Of a stretch of 27,778 bases of DNA, positions 8,937-16,947 are shown piece by piece. Each line of letters begins with the position of its first letter. The first letter of the stretch is position 1. The DNA comes from CALFXN01 sp964451935. GTDB lineage: Bacteria; Synergistota; Synergistia; Synergistales; Aminobacteriaceae. Where the stretch lies: contig CAYVKE010000033.1 in the NCBI GenBank assembly GCA_964451935.1, forward strand, positions 1 to 27,778, written 5' to 3'. Both the position numbers and the translations under genes were made by a program. The notes below the pieces were generated by a model. That model saw only the letters and a program-made list of their open reading frames with translations, did not search any database and was not told where the DNA came from.

Positions 8937-10017
8937 CCTTCTTATCCCGACGGCTGCGTCGGGGCGATCCGATCTGCCGTCCCCGGCCGGGAGCGCGGCC
9001 GACGGACTTTCGGCGGCGCTCCTGGCTTCGGGGGCTCCGGGCCGAATCCCGCGCGGAGACGGGTTTTCGTACGCCGTTGACGGCGCAACGATGTGGATCG
9101 CCGCCGCCACGGCGGGAGACAGGCCGTTGTTCGATGCAATCCATACCGGAATGGAAGGGTATGTCGTTTCGGTTGACGTGGAGGGACGCATCCGTCGGAC
9201 GGTTTCATGGCGTCTGGGGCGTCACGGGGAGAAAGACGCTACCGGAACGACGGAAACGCTTCTGTGCATCGAAGCTCTCGTCGCCGGGGCGCGCCGCTTC
9301 GACGACCCGGCGCTGCTTCGAGAGGCGATGGATCTTGCGGACGGGTACGCGATGCACGAGGACGGGACCGGGCGGACATGGCGCGTGCGAAACTACTACA
9401 ATTACGGGACTCGCGCATTTTCGCCGAACAGCTACACGCTCGGGTACGCGCCGGATCTGCTCGATACGCTGGCTGAATCGGCTGGCGATGCGGGAATGAG
9501 AGACGTCCTCGGATCGCTCGCGGCCAGATCGCGGGCTTTCGTCCTCGATGCCTCCCTCCCGAGCGGACTTTTCCACAGTTCCTTCGATCCCGAACTTCAC
9601 ACTCTTTTCGGAGAGTGTCTCGCTTCGTTTCATTTTTCTCCCAATTTCATCGTCAAGCCTGGCGATTCCGCGGCGATCGCGCTCGGAATCGCCAGGAGCG
9701 TTCCGGAAGCGGCTCGGAGAACGCTCGCATTCATTGCCCTCCGATGGCCGGATGTCGGCGATGCCTGTTTCGGCAACACGGGTGAACGGGCTTTTCTCGA
9801 CCGCGGGTGCGACCGGATGTCGGCGGGCCACATGGCGATCGTCCTGCGACTCGCGCTGGCGTGCGGCGACCGGAACTTCGCGGAGCGTGTCCTTGCGGAT
9901 ATTCTGCCGGAGGCGCGGCGTCTCGAAAGGGATTTGAAAAACGGCGGCGCCTGGATCTGGGACGCCGCCACGGTTCTGCTCGCGCTTCGGGAGCATGTCG
10001 ATTCCGGCGGAGAATGA
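8893..10017 (+). CDS. Secreted (alpha/alpha)6-barrel protein, GH8/BcsZ-like
   Basis: 374 residues with a signal peptide (YLFLLCALSLLIPTAASG). The repeated pairs of helices (FSYAVDGATMWIAAATAGDRPLFDAI, then TTETLLCIEALVAGARRFDDPALL, then YAPDLLDTLAESAGD) recall the six-hairpin barrel of family 8 glycosidases such as BcsZ, which trim the polymer in the periplasm. The S-E-G motif with the catalytic acid of classical GH8 enzymes is not visible; the matching place reads DGFSYAV, so activity or substrate may differ. As the last gene of the plus-strand locus it overlaps the membrane-protein gene by 44 bases. Polymer hydrolysis or binding is inferred from fold and position. Confidence 0.6.
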   Translation: MNTFGRYLFLLCALSLLIPTAASGRSDLPSPAGSAADGLSAALLASGAPGRIPRGDGFSYAVDGATMWIAAATAGDRPLFDAIHTGMEGYVVSVDVEGRIRRTVSWRLGRHGEKDATGTTETLLCIEALVAGARRFDDPALLREAMDLADGYAMHEDGTGRTWRVRNYYNYGTRAFSPNSYTLGYAPDLLDTLAESAGDAGMRDVLGSLAARSRAFVLDASLPSGLFHSSFDPELHTLFGECLASFHFSPNFIVKPGDSAAIALGIARSVPEAARRTLAFIALRWPDVGDACFGNTGERAFLDRGCDRMSAGHMAIVLRLALACGDRNFAERVLADILPEARRLERDLKNGGAWIWDAATVLLALREHVDSGGE

Positions 10018-10053
10018 CGGCGGACTGCGCCTCCGGCCGTTGCACGTTCGTCG

Positions 10054-11460
10054 TTATCGGTTGAAGTCGTCCTGCATGCGGACGATGTCGTCCTCCCCGA
10101 GATATTCCCCGTTCTGGATCTCGACGATCTCGAGCGGAATGCGTCCGGGATTCTCCAGTCGGTGGACGGCGCTCTTCGGGACGAAGACGCTCTCGCCTTC
10201 GTGAAAAAGCTGTTCGCGCTCGTCGACGGAGACCTTCGCGGTCCCGCGGACCACGACCCAGTGCTCGGAGCGGTGGAAGTGATATTGCAGGCTCAACCGC
10301 ATCCCCGGGTTGATCGTGATGTGCTTGATCTTGAATCGGTCGCCCTGAAAGAGGACGCGATAGGTTCCCCACGGACGCGTGCTTTCCGGCGCTTCGACGA
10401 GTTCTCGGCGGTGAAGCGATTTGAGCGCGCGGATCATGCCGCGCATATTGGCGCAGCTTCCCCGGTTCGCCACCATGAGGGCGTCCTGCGTGTCGACGAC
10501 GATCATGTTGGACAGCCCCATTCCGACGACGAGGCGCCTGTCGCCGCGGACGAAGGAGTTCGTCGAGTCGAAGAGCTGGACGTCTCCCGATGCCGCGTTG
10601 CCCGAGACGTCTTTCGGCGAGACGTCGTAGATCGCGTCCCAGCAGCCGACGTCGGACCATCCGGCAGAAAGCGGCACGCAGCGGATTCGCGCCGCCTTTT
10701 CCATGACGCCGTAGTCGATCGTGACGGAGGGCAGTGCGGAGAATCCGCCGACAAGCGCAGCGCTTCCGGCTCGCACGAGGGCCCCGAGATCCGGGAGAAA
10801 TTCGTCGAACGCGGCCAGAATCGCCTCGATGGAGAAGCAGAAGATCCCTGCGTTCCAGAAGAAATTCCCCGAGTCGATGTACCCCTGCGCAGTCGCGGCG
10901 TCCGGTTTTTCGACGAACCGGAGCGTTTCGCGCCAGGGGCGCGCGTCGCCGGCGAGCGTTTCGATATAGCCGTAGCCGGTTTCGGCCCATTCGGGAACGA
11001 CGCCGAACGTGACCAGCGCTCCGTCGGACGCGGCCTCGGCGGCGATCCCAACGGCGCGGGAGAACGCCTCCCTGTCGGCGATGTAGTGGTCGCTCGGACA
11101 GACGAGCAACAGATCGTCCGGCGTCGCCCCTTCGTCCAGCAGGCGGGCCGCGCCGAGCGCTACGGCGGGCGCGGTGCTTCGCGCGGCGGGCTCGCCGACG
11201 ACGGGATCCTTCGTAATTCCGACGATGTCCTTCAGTTGGTGGGTGATCAGGCTCCGCCATCGTTCCGACGCGACGACGCGGATCCGCGACGGGGGCGCGA
11301 CGTCGCACATCCGGTCGGCCGTCTGCTGCAGCAGCGTCCGCGTTCCCGACAGGGACAGAAACTGCTTGGGAAGCTCTTCGCGCGAGAGCGGCCAGAGCCG
11401 CGTTCCGCTTCCGCCTGCAAGAATGAGCGCATGCATCGTCCGGCGAGCTGCATCGGCCAT
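10054..11460 (-). CDS. manC: Mannose-1-phosphate guanylyltransferase / mannose-6-phosphate isomerase
   Basis: Bifunctional cytoplasmic enzyme of about 468 residues making GDP-mannose. The N-terminal nucleotidyltransferase starts with LILAGGSGTRLWPLSR (residues 12-27) and has PKQFLSLSG and FVEKPD. The C-terminal cupin has the metal-site segment QYHFHRSEHW (ends near residue 401), then VVRGTAKVSVDE and the family ending GEYLGEDDIVRMQDDF. Length and domain order match the AlgA/ManC/RfbM type II family. The start at 11460 has GGGGG upstream; an internal ATG at 11436 also precedes the motif but lacks a ribosome site. The gene is convergent with the GH8-like gene (36-base gap, no clear terminator) and could supply GDP-mannose for the neighbouring polysaccharide (inference). 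Confidence 0.95.
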   Translation of the reverse strand: MADAARRTMHALILAGGSGTRLWPLSREELPKQFLSLSGTRTLLQQTADRMCDVAPPSRIRVVASERWRSLITHQLKDIVGITKDPVVGEPAARSTAPAVALGAARLLDEGATPDDLLLVCPSDHYIADREAFSRAVGIAAEAASDGALVTFGVVPEWAETGYGYIETLAGDARPWRETLRFVEKPDAATAQGYIDSGNFFWNAGIFCFSIEAILAAFDEFLPDLGALVRAGSAALVGGFSALPSVTIDYGVMEKAARIRCVPLSAGWSDVGCWDAIYDVSPKDVSGNAASGDVQLFDSTNSFVRGDRRLVVGMGLSNMIVVDTQDALMVANRGSCANMRGMIRALKSLHRRELVEAPESTRPWGTYRVLFQGDRFKIKHITINPGMRLSLQYHFHRSEHWVVVRGTAKVSVDEREQLFHEGESVFVPKSAVHRLENPGRIPLEIVEIQNGEYLGEDDIVRMQDDFNR

Positions 11461-11519
11461 GTACGGATCCCCCCCATTCGTTCGGGAATGCGACGACGTC
11501 CCATTCCCCTTTAAACTCC

Positions 11520-11528
11520 ATTCTAGCA
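11520..11528 (-). promoter_or_regulatory. Extended -10 promoter of manC
   Basis: The minus strand reads TGCTAGAAT, an extended -10 with one mismatch in the hexamer, about 60 bases before the manC start. It lies only 15 bases from the -10 of the divergent glycosyltransferase gene, so the two promoters share the same DNA. Confidence 0.5.
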
Positions 11529-11540
11529 CGCGGCGTCGGG

Positions 11541-11546
11541 TATAAT
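11541..11546 (+). promoter_or_regulatory. -10 element for the MGDG-synthase-like operon
   Basis: A perfect TATAAT lies 49 bases before the ATG at 11596. No good -35 is visible upstream, and the TG extension is missing (GGG instead). Confidence 0.5.
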
Positions 11547-11595
11547 TGGGCTGCTGTTCCCTTCGAACCATCATACGGAATCGGGAGGTTTCGAA

Positions 11596-12717
11596 ATGAG
11601 GCCTGTTGTAATCGTCTACGTGACCGCAGGGAACGGTCACCGCACGGCGGCCCGCGCAGTCCGCCAGGAACTCGACCGCCGGGGAACGCCCAATGTGATC
11701 ATGGATCTTCTGGATTTTTCCAGCGACCTGTTCAAATGGTCCTACAGCGACGTGTACGCCTTCGTGAGCGAGCATTCGCACCTCGTGTGCCGGATGATGT
11801 ACGATCTGAAGGATCAGAGCCGCGAGGAGAGCGTCATGCTTCGCTTTCTCGAAAGCATCACGATGAACCAGGTCACGAAGTTCATGCGCTTCATCGCGGA
11901 GAACGAACCCGGGGTCATCCTCTGCACGCACTTCTTCCCGCTGAGCGTGGTTTCCCGCATGAAGGACCAGGGGCTCTACAACGGACGGCTCTACGCGGCC
12001 ATCACGGACTACGGCCTGCACCGGACGTGGCTCAACGAGCACGTGGACCGCTACTTCATCGCGAGCGAATGGATCCGCAAGGGGTTGCTGGAGGCGGGAA
12101 CGCCGCCCGGGAGCGTTACGATGTCCGGCATTCCGGTCATGCGCGCCTATGCGGAATGCACGGGGGCGCCGCCGCCTCCGTCGAAGGAGGGGCGTTTCCG
12201 GATTCTCTTCGTGACGAGCAGCATCCCGGGTTCGCTTGCGCTCGATATCGTCGGCGCGATCGCCGCGACGGGAACGGAGACGGATCTCACGATCGTGATG
12301 GGGCGGAACCGGGATCTCGCCGAAGATCTGGAAACGATCGCGCTGCCCGCCAATGTGCGGCTCGTGATTCACGGGTTCGTCGATAACCTCGATGCGTTCA
12401 TGAAGCGGTCCGACCTGATGATCACGAAGCCGGGCGGCCTGACCGTCAGCGAGGCGCTGTGTACGGGGGTTCCGATGATCCTCGTGAATCCCATCCCGAA
12501 ACAGGAGATCAACAACTCGGTGTATCTCCAGGAAAACGGCGCCGGGATCCTCGCCCGGTCGGCCGAAGATGTCGGCGCGATCGTGTCGCGGCTCTCCGGC
12601 GACCGGGACGCGCTCGCGGAGATGCGCCGCCGGGCGCTCGGACTGGCCTATCCGAACGCTGCGAAAACGCTTGTCGATGCGATCCTCGGCGAGATGGCCC
12701 GGAACGAAGGGAGCTGA
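11596..12717 (+). CDS. MGDG-synthase / UgtP-like glycosyltransferase
   Basis: 373-residue GT28-family enzyme (GT-B fold). The N-terminus has the MGDG-synthase pattern VTAGNGHRTAARAV, and the first domain has ILCTHFFPLSVVSRM and AAITDYG. The second domain has MGRNRDLAEDL, VIHGFVDNLDAFMKRSDLM, and the donor-site TKPGGLTVSEAL, followed by NPIPKQEINN. Relatives transfer Glc or Gal from UDP-sugars to diacylglycerol at the inner face of the membrane. The exact acceptor is not shown by sequence. The start has GGGAGG upstream. Its stop overlaps the ATG of the next gene (TGATG), so it heads an operon with the GGDEF-EAL, ODP and receptor genes. Confidence 0.85.
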   Translation: MRPVVIVYVTAGNGHRTAARAVRQELDRRGTPNVIMDLLDFSSDLFKWSYSDVYAFVSEHSHLVCRMMYDLKDQSREESVMLRFLESITMNQVTKFMRFIAENEPGVILCTHFFPLSVVSRMKDQGLYNGRLYAAITDYGLHRTWLNEHVDRYFIASEWIRKGLLEAGTPPGSVTMSGIPVMRAYAECTGAPPPPSKEGRFRILFVTSSIPGSLALDIVGAIAATGTETDLTIVMGRNRDLAEDLETIALPANVRLVIHGFVDNLDAFMKRSDLMITKPGGLTVSEALCTGVPMILVNPIPKQEINNSVYLQENGAGILARSAEDVGAIVSRLSGDRDALAEMRRRALGLAYPNAAKTLVDAILGEMARNEGS

Positions 12718-15209
12718 TGCGGACGATGAAGCGAATCCTTGGCGCCGGAATACGGGGCCATTCGTTCGACCTGAAACGCCTGTTCGATGTCTCGCCCGAC
12801 ATGTTCGTGATTCGGAACGGCCGGGGCGCTTGGCTGTTCGCCAACAGAACGGCGCAGCTTCTCTACGGGATCGACGAGAAACAGTACGCCGGGGCGGATT
12901 TTTCGAAGCTGGCCGATGCCTGTCCGTCGTATCGCGATCTCTTTCTCTATGCGCGGGAAGCCGACGAGGAGGCGTGGGAGAAGCGCGAGCCCACCAGGAC
13001 TGCGCTGCCGATCACGGACCGGACCGGAGCTGTCCGGTCCTTCGACGTCATCCGGGTTCCCTTTTTCGGAGAAAACGGAGATCGCGACCTTCTGGTCGTC
13101 ATGGGGCGCGACGTGACGCAATATACGCAGACGGTCGCGCGGCTGAGGCGCAGCGAGGAGATGCTGAATGAGGCGCAGCGCCTTGTCGGCATGGCGTCCT
13201 GGGAGTGGAATCTTGTCTCCGGAACGATGATCTGGTCGGATCACGCGTTCCGGATGCTCGGATACGCGCCGGGCGACGTCGTTCCGGACCGGGAGCTGTT
13301 CTATCGGCACGTATGCCCCGATGACCGCGAACGGATCCGGCGGATCTCCGAGGAGATCTTTTCCGGAAAGCGCAATTCCGCCCGGTATGAATACCGGATG
13401 CTGCCCGCCGGCGGCGGGGAACGCACGGTGCTTGTGAATGTCGGCGCAGTCCGGGACGACGCGGGGAACGTTTTGCGGATCATCGGCACGACCCGCGATG
13501 TCACTGAGGCCAGACGTTCGGAAAAGGAATTGCAGCTCGCCGCGAGCGTCTTCAACAATACCGTCGAAGGCATCGTCATCACGGATGCGCACGGAACGAT
13601 CAAACGCGTGAACAACGCATTCACGGAGATCACGGGATTTTCGGCGGACGAGGCCGTGGGACGAAACCCGCGGATCCTGAAGTCGGACCGGCACGGCGGG
13701 GAATTCTACGAGGAATTCTGGAACACGCTCCTGCGTCGCGGCAAGTGGGAGGGCGAAATCTGGAACCGCCGGAAAGACGGCGAGGTCTACCCCGAATGGA
13801 TGACGGTCACGGCGGTTTACGATGCGAACGGGGCGGTTTCGGGATACGTCTCGGTCTTCAACGATCTTTCCGAAGTGAAGTTCGCCGAGGCGCAACTGGA
13901 GCTTCGAACGAACTACGACTATCTGACGGGGCTTCCGGCCCGGTCGGTCTTTCTGGACCGCCTGAAGCAGGAACTTGCGGACCGCGACAAGCCCGCGCCC
14001 CGGATAGGCGTCATGGTCTTCGACATCAACCGGTTCAAGAACATCAACGACACGCTGGGGCATCTCGTCGGCGACCAGGTTCTCCAGGCCGTCGCCGAAC
14101 GCCTGCGGAGCGCGCTCGGCGACGGGCCGACCGTGACGCGGGTCGGCGGGGACGACTTCTACATTCTGGCTCCGGGCGCGGAGTCGACCGAACGGATCGC
14201 CGCGCTTGCGGACTCTCTCGTCCGAAACTTCGACCGTCCGGTCCTCGCAGGAGGGAAGTCGCTTTTCATCAGCGCCGCGATCGGCATCGCCGTCTGCCCC
14301 GAAGATGGAACGAACCCGGATACGTTGCTCAAGAAGGCGGACATGGCCATGAGCAAGGCCAAGGAGATCGGAACGGGAGCGTACCGCTTTTTCACGTCGG
14401 AACTCGGGGATCGGGCCTCGATGCGGCTTCGCATCGAGAACGCGCTCCGCGGCGCGATCGAGCGGCGCGAGTTCGTGCTCCACTACCAGCCTCTGATGGC
14501 GCTCGCGGACGGCCGGATCTCCGGCATGGAGGCGCTTCTCCGGTGGAACGATCCGGAGCGGGGACTCGTCCCCCCGATGGAGTTCATCCCGGTGGCCGAG
14601 GACTCGGGGCTCATCGTCCCGATCGGCGACTGGGTTCTCTCCGAAGCGCTTCGCCAGCGGGCCGAATGGACGCGGGCGGGGGTTCCGGAGTTTCGCGTGG
14701 AGATCAACCTTTCGCCGCGGCAGTTCCATTCCCCCGGACTCCTGGAACGCATCCGCGAGGTGATGGACGCGACGGGCGTTTCCCCTTCGGCGATCGGCGT
14801 CGAGGTGACCGAACTGGGCATCATCGGCAATGCAGACAACGCGAGAACGACGCTCTTCGGACTGCGCGACATGGGCGTCCATATCCTGATCGACGACTTC
14901 GGAACGGGATATTCGTCGCTTGCACGGCTCAAGGCGCTGCCCATCGACATCATCAAGATCGACAAGTCCTTCCTCGTCAACATACCCGGCGACAGGAGCA
15001 ACGTCGCCATCACGCGCGCCATCATCCAGCTCGCCCATTCGCTCGGGATCTCGGTCCTCGCCGAAGGGGTAGAGACGAACGGGCAACTGGACTTTCTCCG
15101 GACGGAAGGCTGCGACCTGATTCAGGGTTACCTTCTCGGCCGCCCCGCGTCGCCGGACGAGGCCGTCCTGATGGCGCGGGACGGGAATGACAGACGTCTT
15201 TCCCGATAG
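12717..15209 (+). CDS. PAS-PAS-PAS-GGDEF(GGDDF)-EAL protein, predicted c-di-GMP phosphodiesterase
   Basis: 830 residues, no membrane segment, so cytoplasmic. Three PAS-like domains lie at about 20-135, 150-265 and 275-400 (ASWEWNLVSGTMIWSDHAFR; FNNTVEGIVITDAHGTI). The GGDEF domain (about 405-560) has YDYLTGLPAR and FDINRFKNINDTLGHLVGD, but its signature is GGDDF (477-481), so cyclase activity is doubtful; such domains often bind GTP and regulate. The EAL domain (about 570-820) is complete: EALLRW (605), NLSPRQF, EVTE, DDFGTGYSSL (726), KIDKSFL and EGVET (783). Net activity is probably c-di-GMP breakdown. The ATG at 12717 overlaps the previous stop and has GAAGGGAG upstream. PAS ligands (haem, FAD) cannot be read from the sequence. 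Confidence 0.92.
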   Translation: MRTMKRILGAGIRGHSFDLKRLFDVSPDMFVIRNGRGAWLFANRTAQLLYGIDEKQYAGADFSKLADACPSYRDLFLYAREADEEAWEKREPTRTALPITDRTGAVRSFDVIRVPFFGENGDRDLLVVMGRDVTQYTQTVARLRRSEEMLNEAQRLVGMASWEWNLVSGTMIWSDHAFRMLGYAPGDVVPDRELFYRHVCPDDRERIRRISEEIFSGKRNSARYEYRMLPAGGGERTVLVNVGAVRDDAGNVLRIIGTTRDVTEARRSEKELQLAASVFNNTVEGIVITDAHGTIKRVNNAFTEITGFSADEAVGRNPRILKSDRHGGEFYEEFWNTLLRRGKWEGEIWNRRKDGEVYPEWMTVTAVYDANGAVSGYVSVFNDLSEVKFAEAQLELRTNYDYLTGLPARSVFLDRLKQELADRDKPAPRIGVMVFDINRFKNINDTLGHLVGDQVLQAVAERLRSALGDGPTVTRVGGDDFYILAPGAESTERIAALADSLVRNFDRPVLAGGKSLFISAAIGIAVCPEDGTNPDTLLKKADMAMSKAKEIGTGAYRFFTSELGDRASMRLRIENALRGAIERREFVLHYQPLMALADGRISGMEALLRWNDPERGLVPPMEFIPVAEDSGLIVPIGDWVLSEALRQRAEWTRAGVPEFRVEINLSPRQFHSPGLLERIREVMDATGVSPSAIGVEVTELGIIGNADNARTTLFGLRDMGVHILIDDFGTGYSSLARLKALPIDIIKIDKSFLVNIPGDRSNVAITRAIIQLAHSLGISVLAEGVETNGQLDFLRTEGCDLIQGYLLGRPASPDEAVLMARDGNDRRLSR

Positions 15210-15243
15210 GGAGACGAATTCGCGAACGAAGGGGTTGAACGCT

Positions 15244-16014
15244 GTGGAGCACATCGACTCTACGATACTGTACGATCAGGGGGGGCATAAATTCCTCTTC
15301 CTCGGATGGGAGGAACAGGAGGAGGAGACGGCGGTCCAGACGAACCAGTACGTCATCACGTCGGGCGACGAGGTCATGCTTCTCGATCCGGGCGGAGCGC
15401 ACGTCTTCCCGCGCGTTTTGGCGAACGTCGCGGAGATCGTGGATCTCCGGAAGATCCGCCATATCTTCTATTCGCACCAGGACCCGGACGTCTCGTCCGG
15501 CATCACGCTCTGGCTGTCGATGGCGGAGCGCGCGACGGTTCATATCTCCGGGCTGTGGGTCCGCTTCCTGCCGCACTTCGGAATATACGACACGAAACGG
15601 ATCGCCGCGATCCCCGACAAGGGCGAAACGCTGCCGTTCGGCAAGGGGGCCGCGATGAAGCTCATTCCGTCGCACTTCCTGCACTCAACGGGCTGTTTCT
15701 CCCTGTTCGACCCCGTCTCCCGAGTCCTCTTCTCCGGAGACATCGGCGCCGCGATCTTCCCGAAGGGGGGACGGTATCCCGAGGTCGGGAACTTCGAAAA
15801 CCACGTCCGTCTGATGGAAGGATTCCACAAGCGCTACATGGCGTCGAACGCGGCGTGCCGGAAGTGGGCGTCGATCGTTCGGGCGCTCGGCGCGGACGTC
15901 ATCGCCCCGCAGCACGGCGCGATCATGAAGGGGGAAAACGTCTCGAAATTCCTCGACTGGTTCGAACGGCTCGAGTGCGGCGTGGATGTCCTCGGCGACA
16001 TCTACGGCAAATAG
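15244..16014 (+). CDS. ODP-type di-iron oxygen-binding protein (metallo-beta-lactamase fold)
   Basis: About 256 residues, cytoplasmic, no flavodoxin domain. The iron site of flavodiiron proteins is present with the usual spacing: H78-x-D80-x-D82 (HQDPD), H147 (HFLHS), D166 (SGD, exactly 18 residues between) and H224 (PQHG). VQTNQYVI, DPGGAHVFP and FHKRYMASNAACRKW also match oxygen-binding di-iron proteins. In Treponema denticola such a protein is an oxygen/iron sensor working with a soluble chemoreceptor. Here the next gene, 12 bases on, is a soluble chemoreceptor. The start is uncertain: GTG 15244 has AAGGGG upstream and fits the family start; ATG 15187 would add 19 polar residues and overlap the EAL gene by 23 bases. 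Confidence 0.87.
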   Translation: MEHIDSTILYDQGGHKFLFLGWEEQEEETAVQTNQYVITSGDEVMLLDPGGAHVFPRVLANVAEIVDLRKIRHIFYSHQDPDVSSGITLWLSMAERATVHISGLWVRFLPHFGIYDTKRIAAIPDKGETLPFGKGAAMKLIPSHFLHSTGCFSLFDPVSRVLFSGDIGAAIFPKGGRYPEVGNFENHVRLMEGFHKRYMASNAACRKWASIVRALGADVIAPQHGAIMKGENVSKFLDWFERLECGVDVLGDIYGK

Positions 16015-16026
16015 GGGGCTCCCGAT

Positions 16027-16869
16027 ATGGACGCCGCGTATTCCGACGTGATCCGCCGGCTCGCGTCCGCCTACTTCGCCGACACACTGATGAACTCGTT
16101 CATGTCGCAGCTCGACGAGGTCCTCGTCAACAGGGTCCGGCGCGTGGAGCGGGAGATGGGAAACACCACGAATCGCTTCTCCGCGCTCCGGGATATGCTT
16201 TCGGAGCTTGAGAGCGACTTCTCACGAAAGAGTGCGGAGACCCGCGAGAGCGTCGGGAAGATCGCCGAAATGAACGACACGCTGGCGCGGGATCTCGAGA
16301 AGTCCGGAACGGACCTCGAAGGGATGAGCGAGAACGTTGGACGCACGGTCGACGCCACGTACGGAACGCTGCAATCCTTCCTGGACATCGAGAAGATGTC
16401 GAAGGAGATCCAGCGGATCGCAAAACAGACGAATCTTCTCGCGCTGAACGCGTCCATCGAGGCGGCCCGGGCCGGAGAGCACGGACGCGGGTTCGCGATC
16501 GTCGCCCGGAACGTCCAGGAACTCGCCGCGGAGACGAAGACGGCCTCGGAATCCATCACGACGAAGGTGACGGAGATTTCGTCGTCCGTTCAGGAGGCGA
16601 TGGACGATATCCGCAGGGTGACGGGGATGTTCGACGTGATCCGGACATCGCTTTCGTCGTTTACGGAGTTCCTCGCGACGAACAAGGGCTTCATGGAACG
16701 CATGGAGGCCGCGATGACCGAGGCGGGCGGAACGATCCGCCGGAGTTCCGACGAAATGGAGGACTCCGTCCGGGTGATGGGGGAGGCGTCGGTCCAGTTC
16801 GAATCCATGGCGGCGACGATCTCCGCGATCGTTCTCGCGCAGAAGAACCTGAAATCGATACGACTTTAA
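16027..16869 (+). CDS. Soluble methyl-accepting chemotaxis protein paired with the ODP sensor
   Basis: 280 residues with no transmembrane helix: a short helical N-terminus (about 1-40), then a long antiparallel coiled coil. The highly conserved receptor tip is at about 134-160 (QTNLLALNASIEAARAGE, then HGRGFAIVA), where CheA and CheW bind. The molecule is short compared with membrane receptors, so it must be a cytoplasmic receptor that takes its signal from a partner. It is 12 bases downstream of the di-iron sensor and has a GGGGG ribosome site. The known ODP-receptor pairing in Treponema makes oxygen the likely signal (inference). No C-terminal CheR-tethering pentapeptide is visible (ends LKSIRL). 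Confidence 0.88.
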   Translation: MDAAYSDVIRRLASAYFADTLMNSFMSQLDEVLVNRVRRVEREMGNTTNRFSALRDMLSELESDFSRKSAETRESVGKIAEMNDTLARDLEKSGTDLEGMSENVGRTVDATYGTLQSFLDIEKMSKEIQRIAKQTNLLALNASIEAARAGEHGRGFAIVARNVQELAAETKTASESITTKVTEISSSVQEAMDDIRRVTGMFDVIRTSLSSFTEFLATNKGFMERMEAAMTEAGGTIRRSSDEMEDSVRVMGEASVQFESMAATISAIVLAQKNLKSIRL

Positions 16870-16875
16870 TATAAC
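16846..16875 (+). promoter_or_regulatory. Weak candidate promoter for the HD-GYP gene
   Basis: CTGAAA, 18 bases, then TATAAC at the very end of the receptor gene. Each hexamer is an imperfect match. The 78-base gap to the HD-GYP start is wider than other gaps in this operon, which favours a separate promoter here. Confidence 0.25.
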
Positions 16876-16947
16876 CCCTCCCTCCGTGTGATAGACTTGC
16901 GTGTGGACATGACGAATTCTGCCGGTTTTTAATATTGGGGAGGCCGC

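Noticed and set aside
10018..10053. Terminator between the GH8-like gene and manC
   Set aside because: Only short imperfect GC-rich inverted pieces; no stable stem with a T-run.
11461..12372. Upstream extension of the manC frame on the minus strand
   Set aside because: It would run across the MGDG-synthase-like gene and the promoters; the GGGGG-supported ATG at 11460 precedes the family motif directly.
15244..16014. Beta-lactamase (antibiotic resistance) assignment for the metallo-beta-lactamase fold protein
   Set aside because: The ligand set HxDxD, H-x18-D and the RYMASN segment are those of di-iron oxygen proteins, not of zinc beta-lactamases (HxHxDH).
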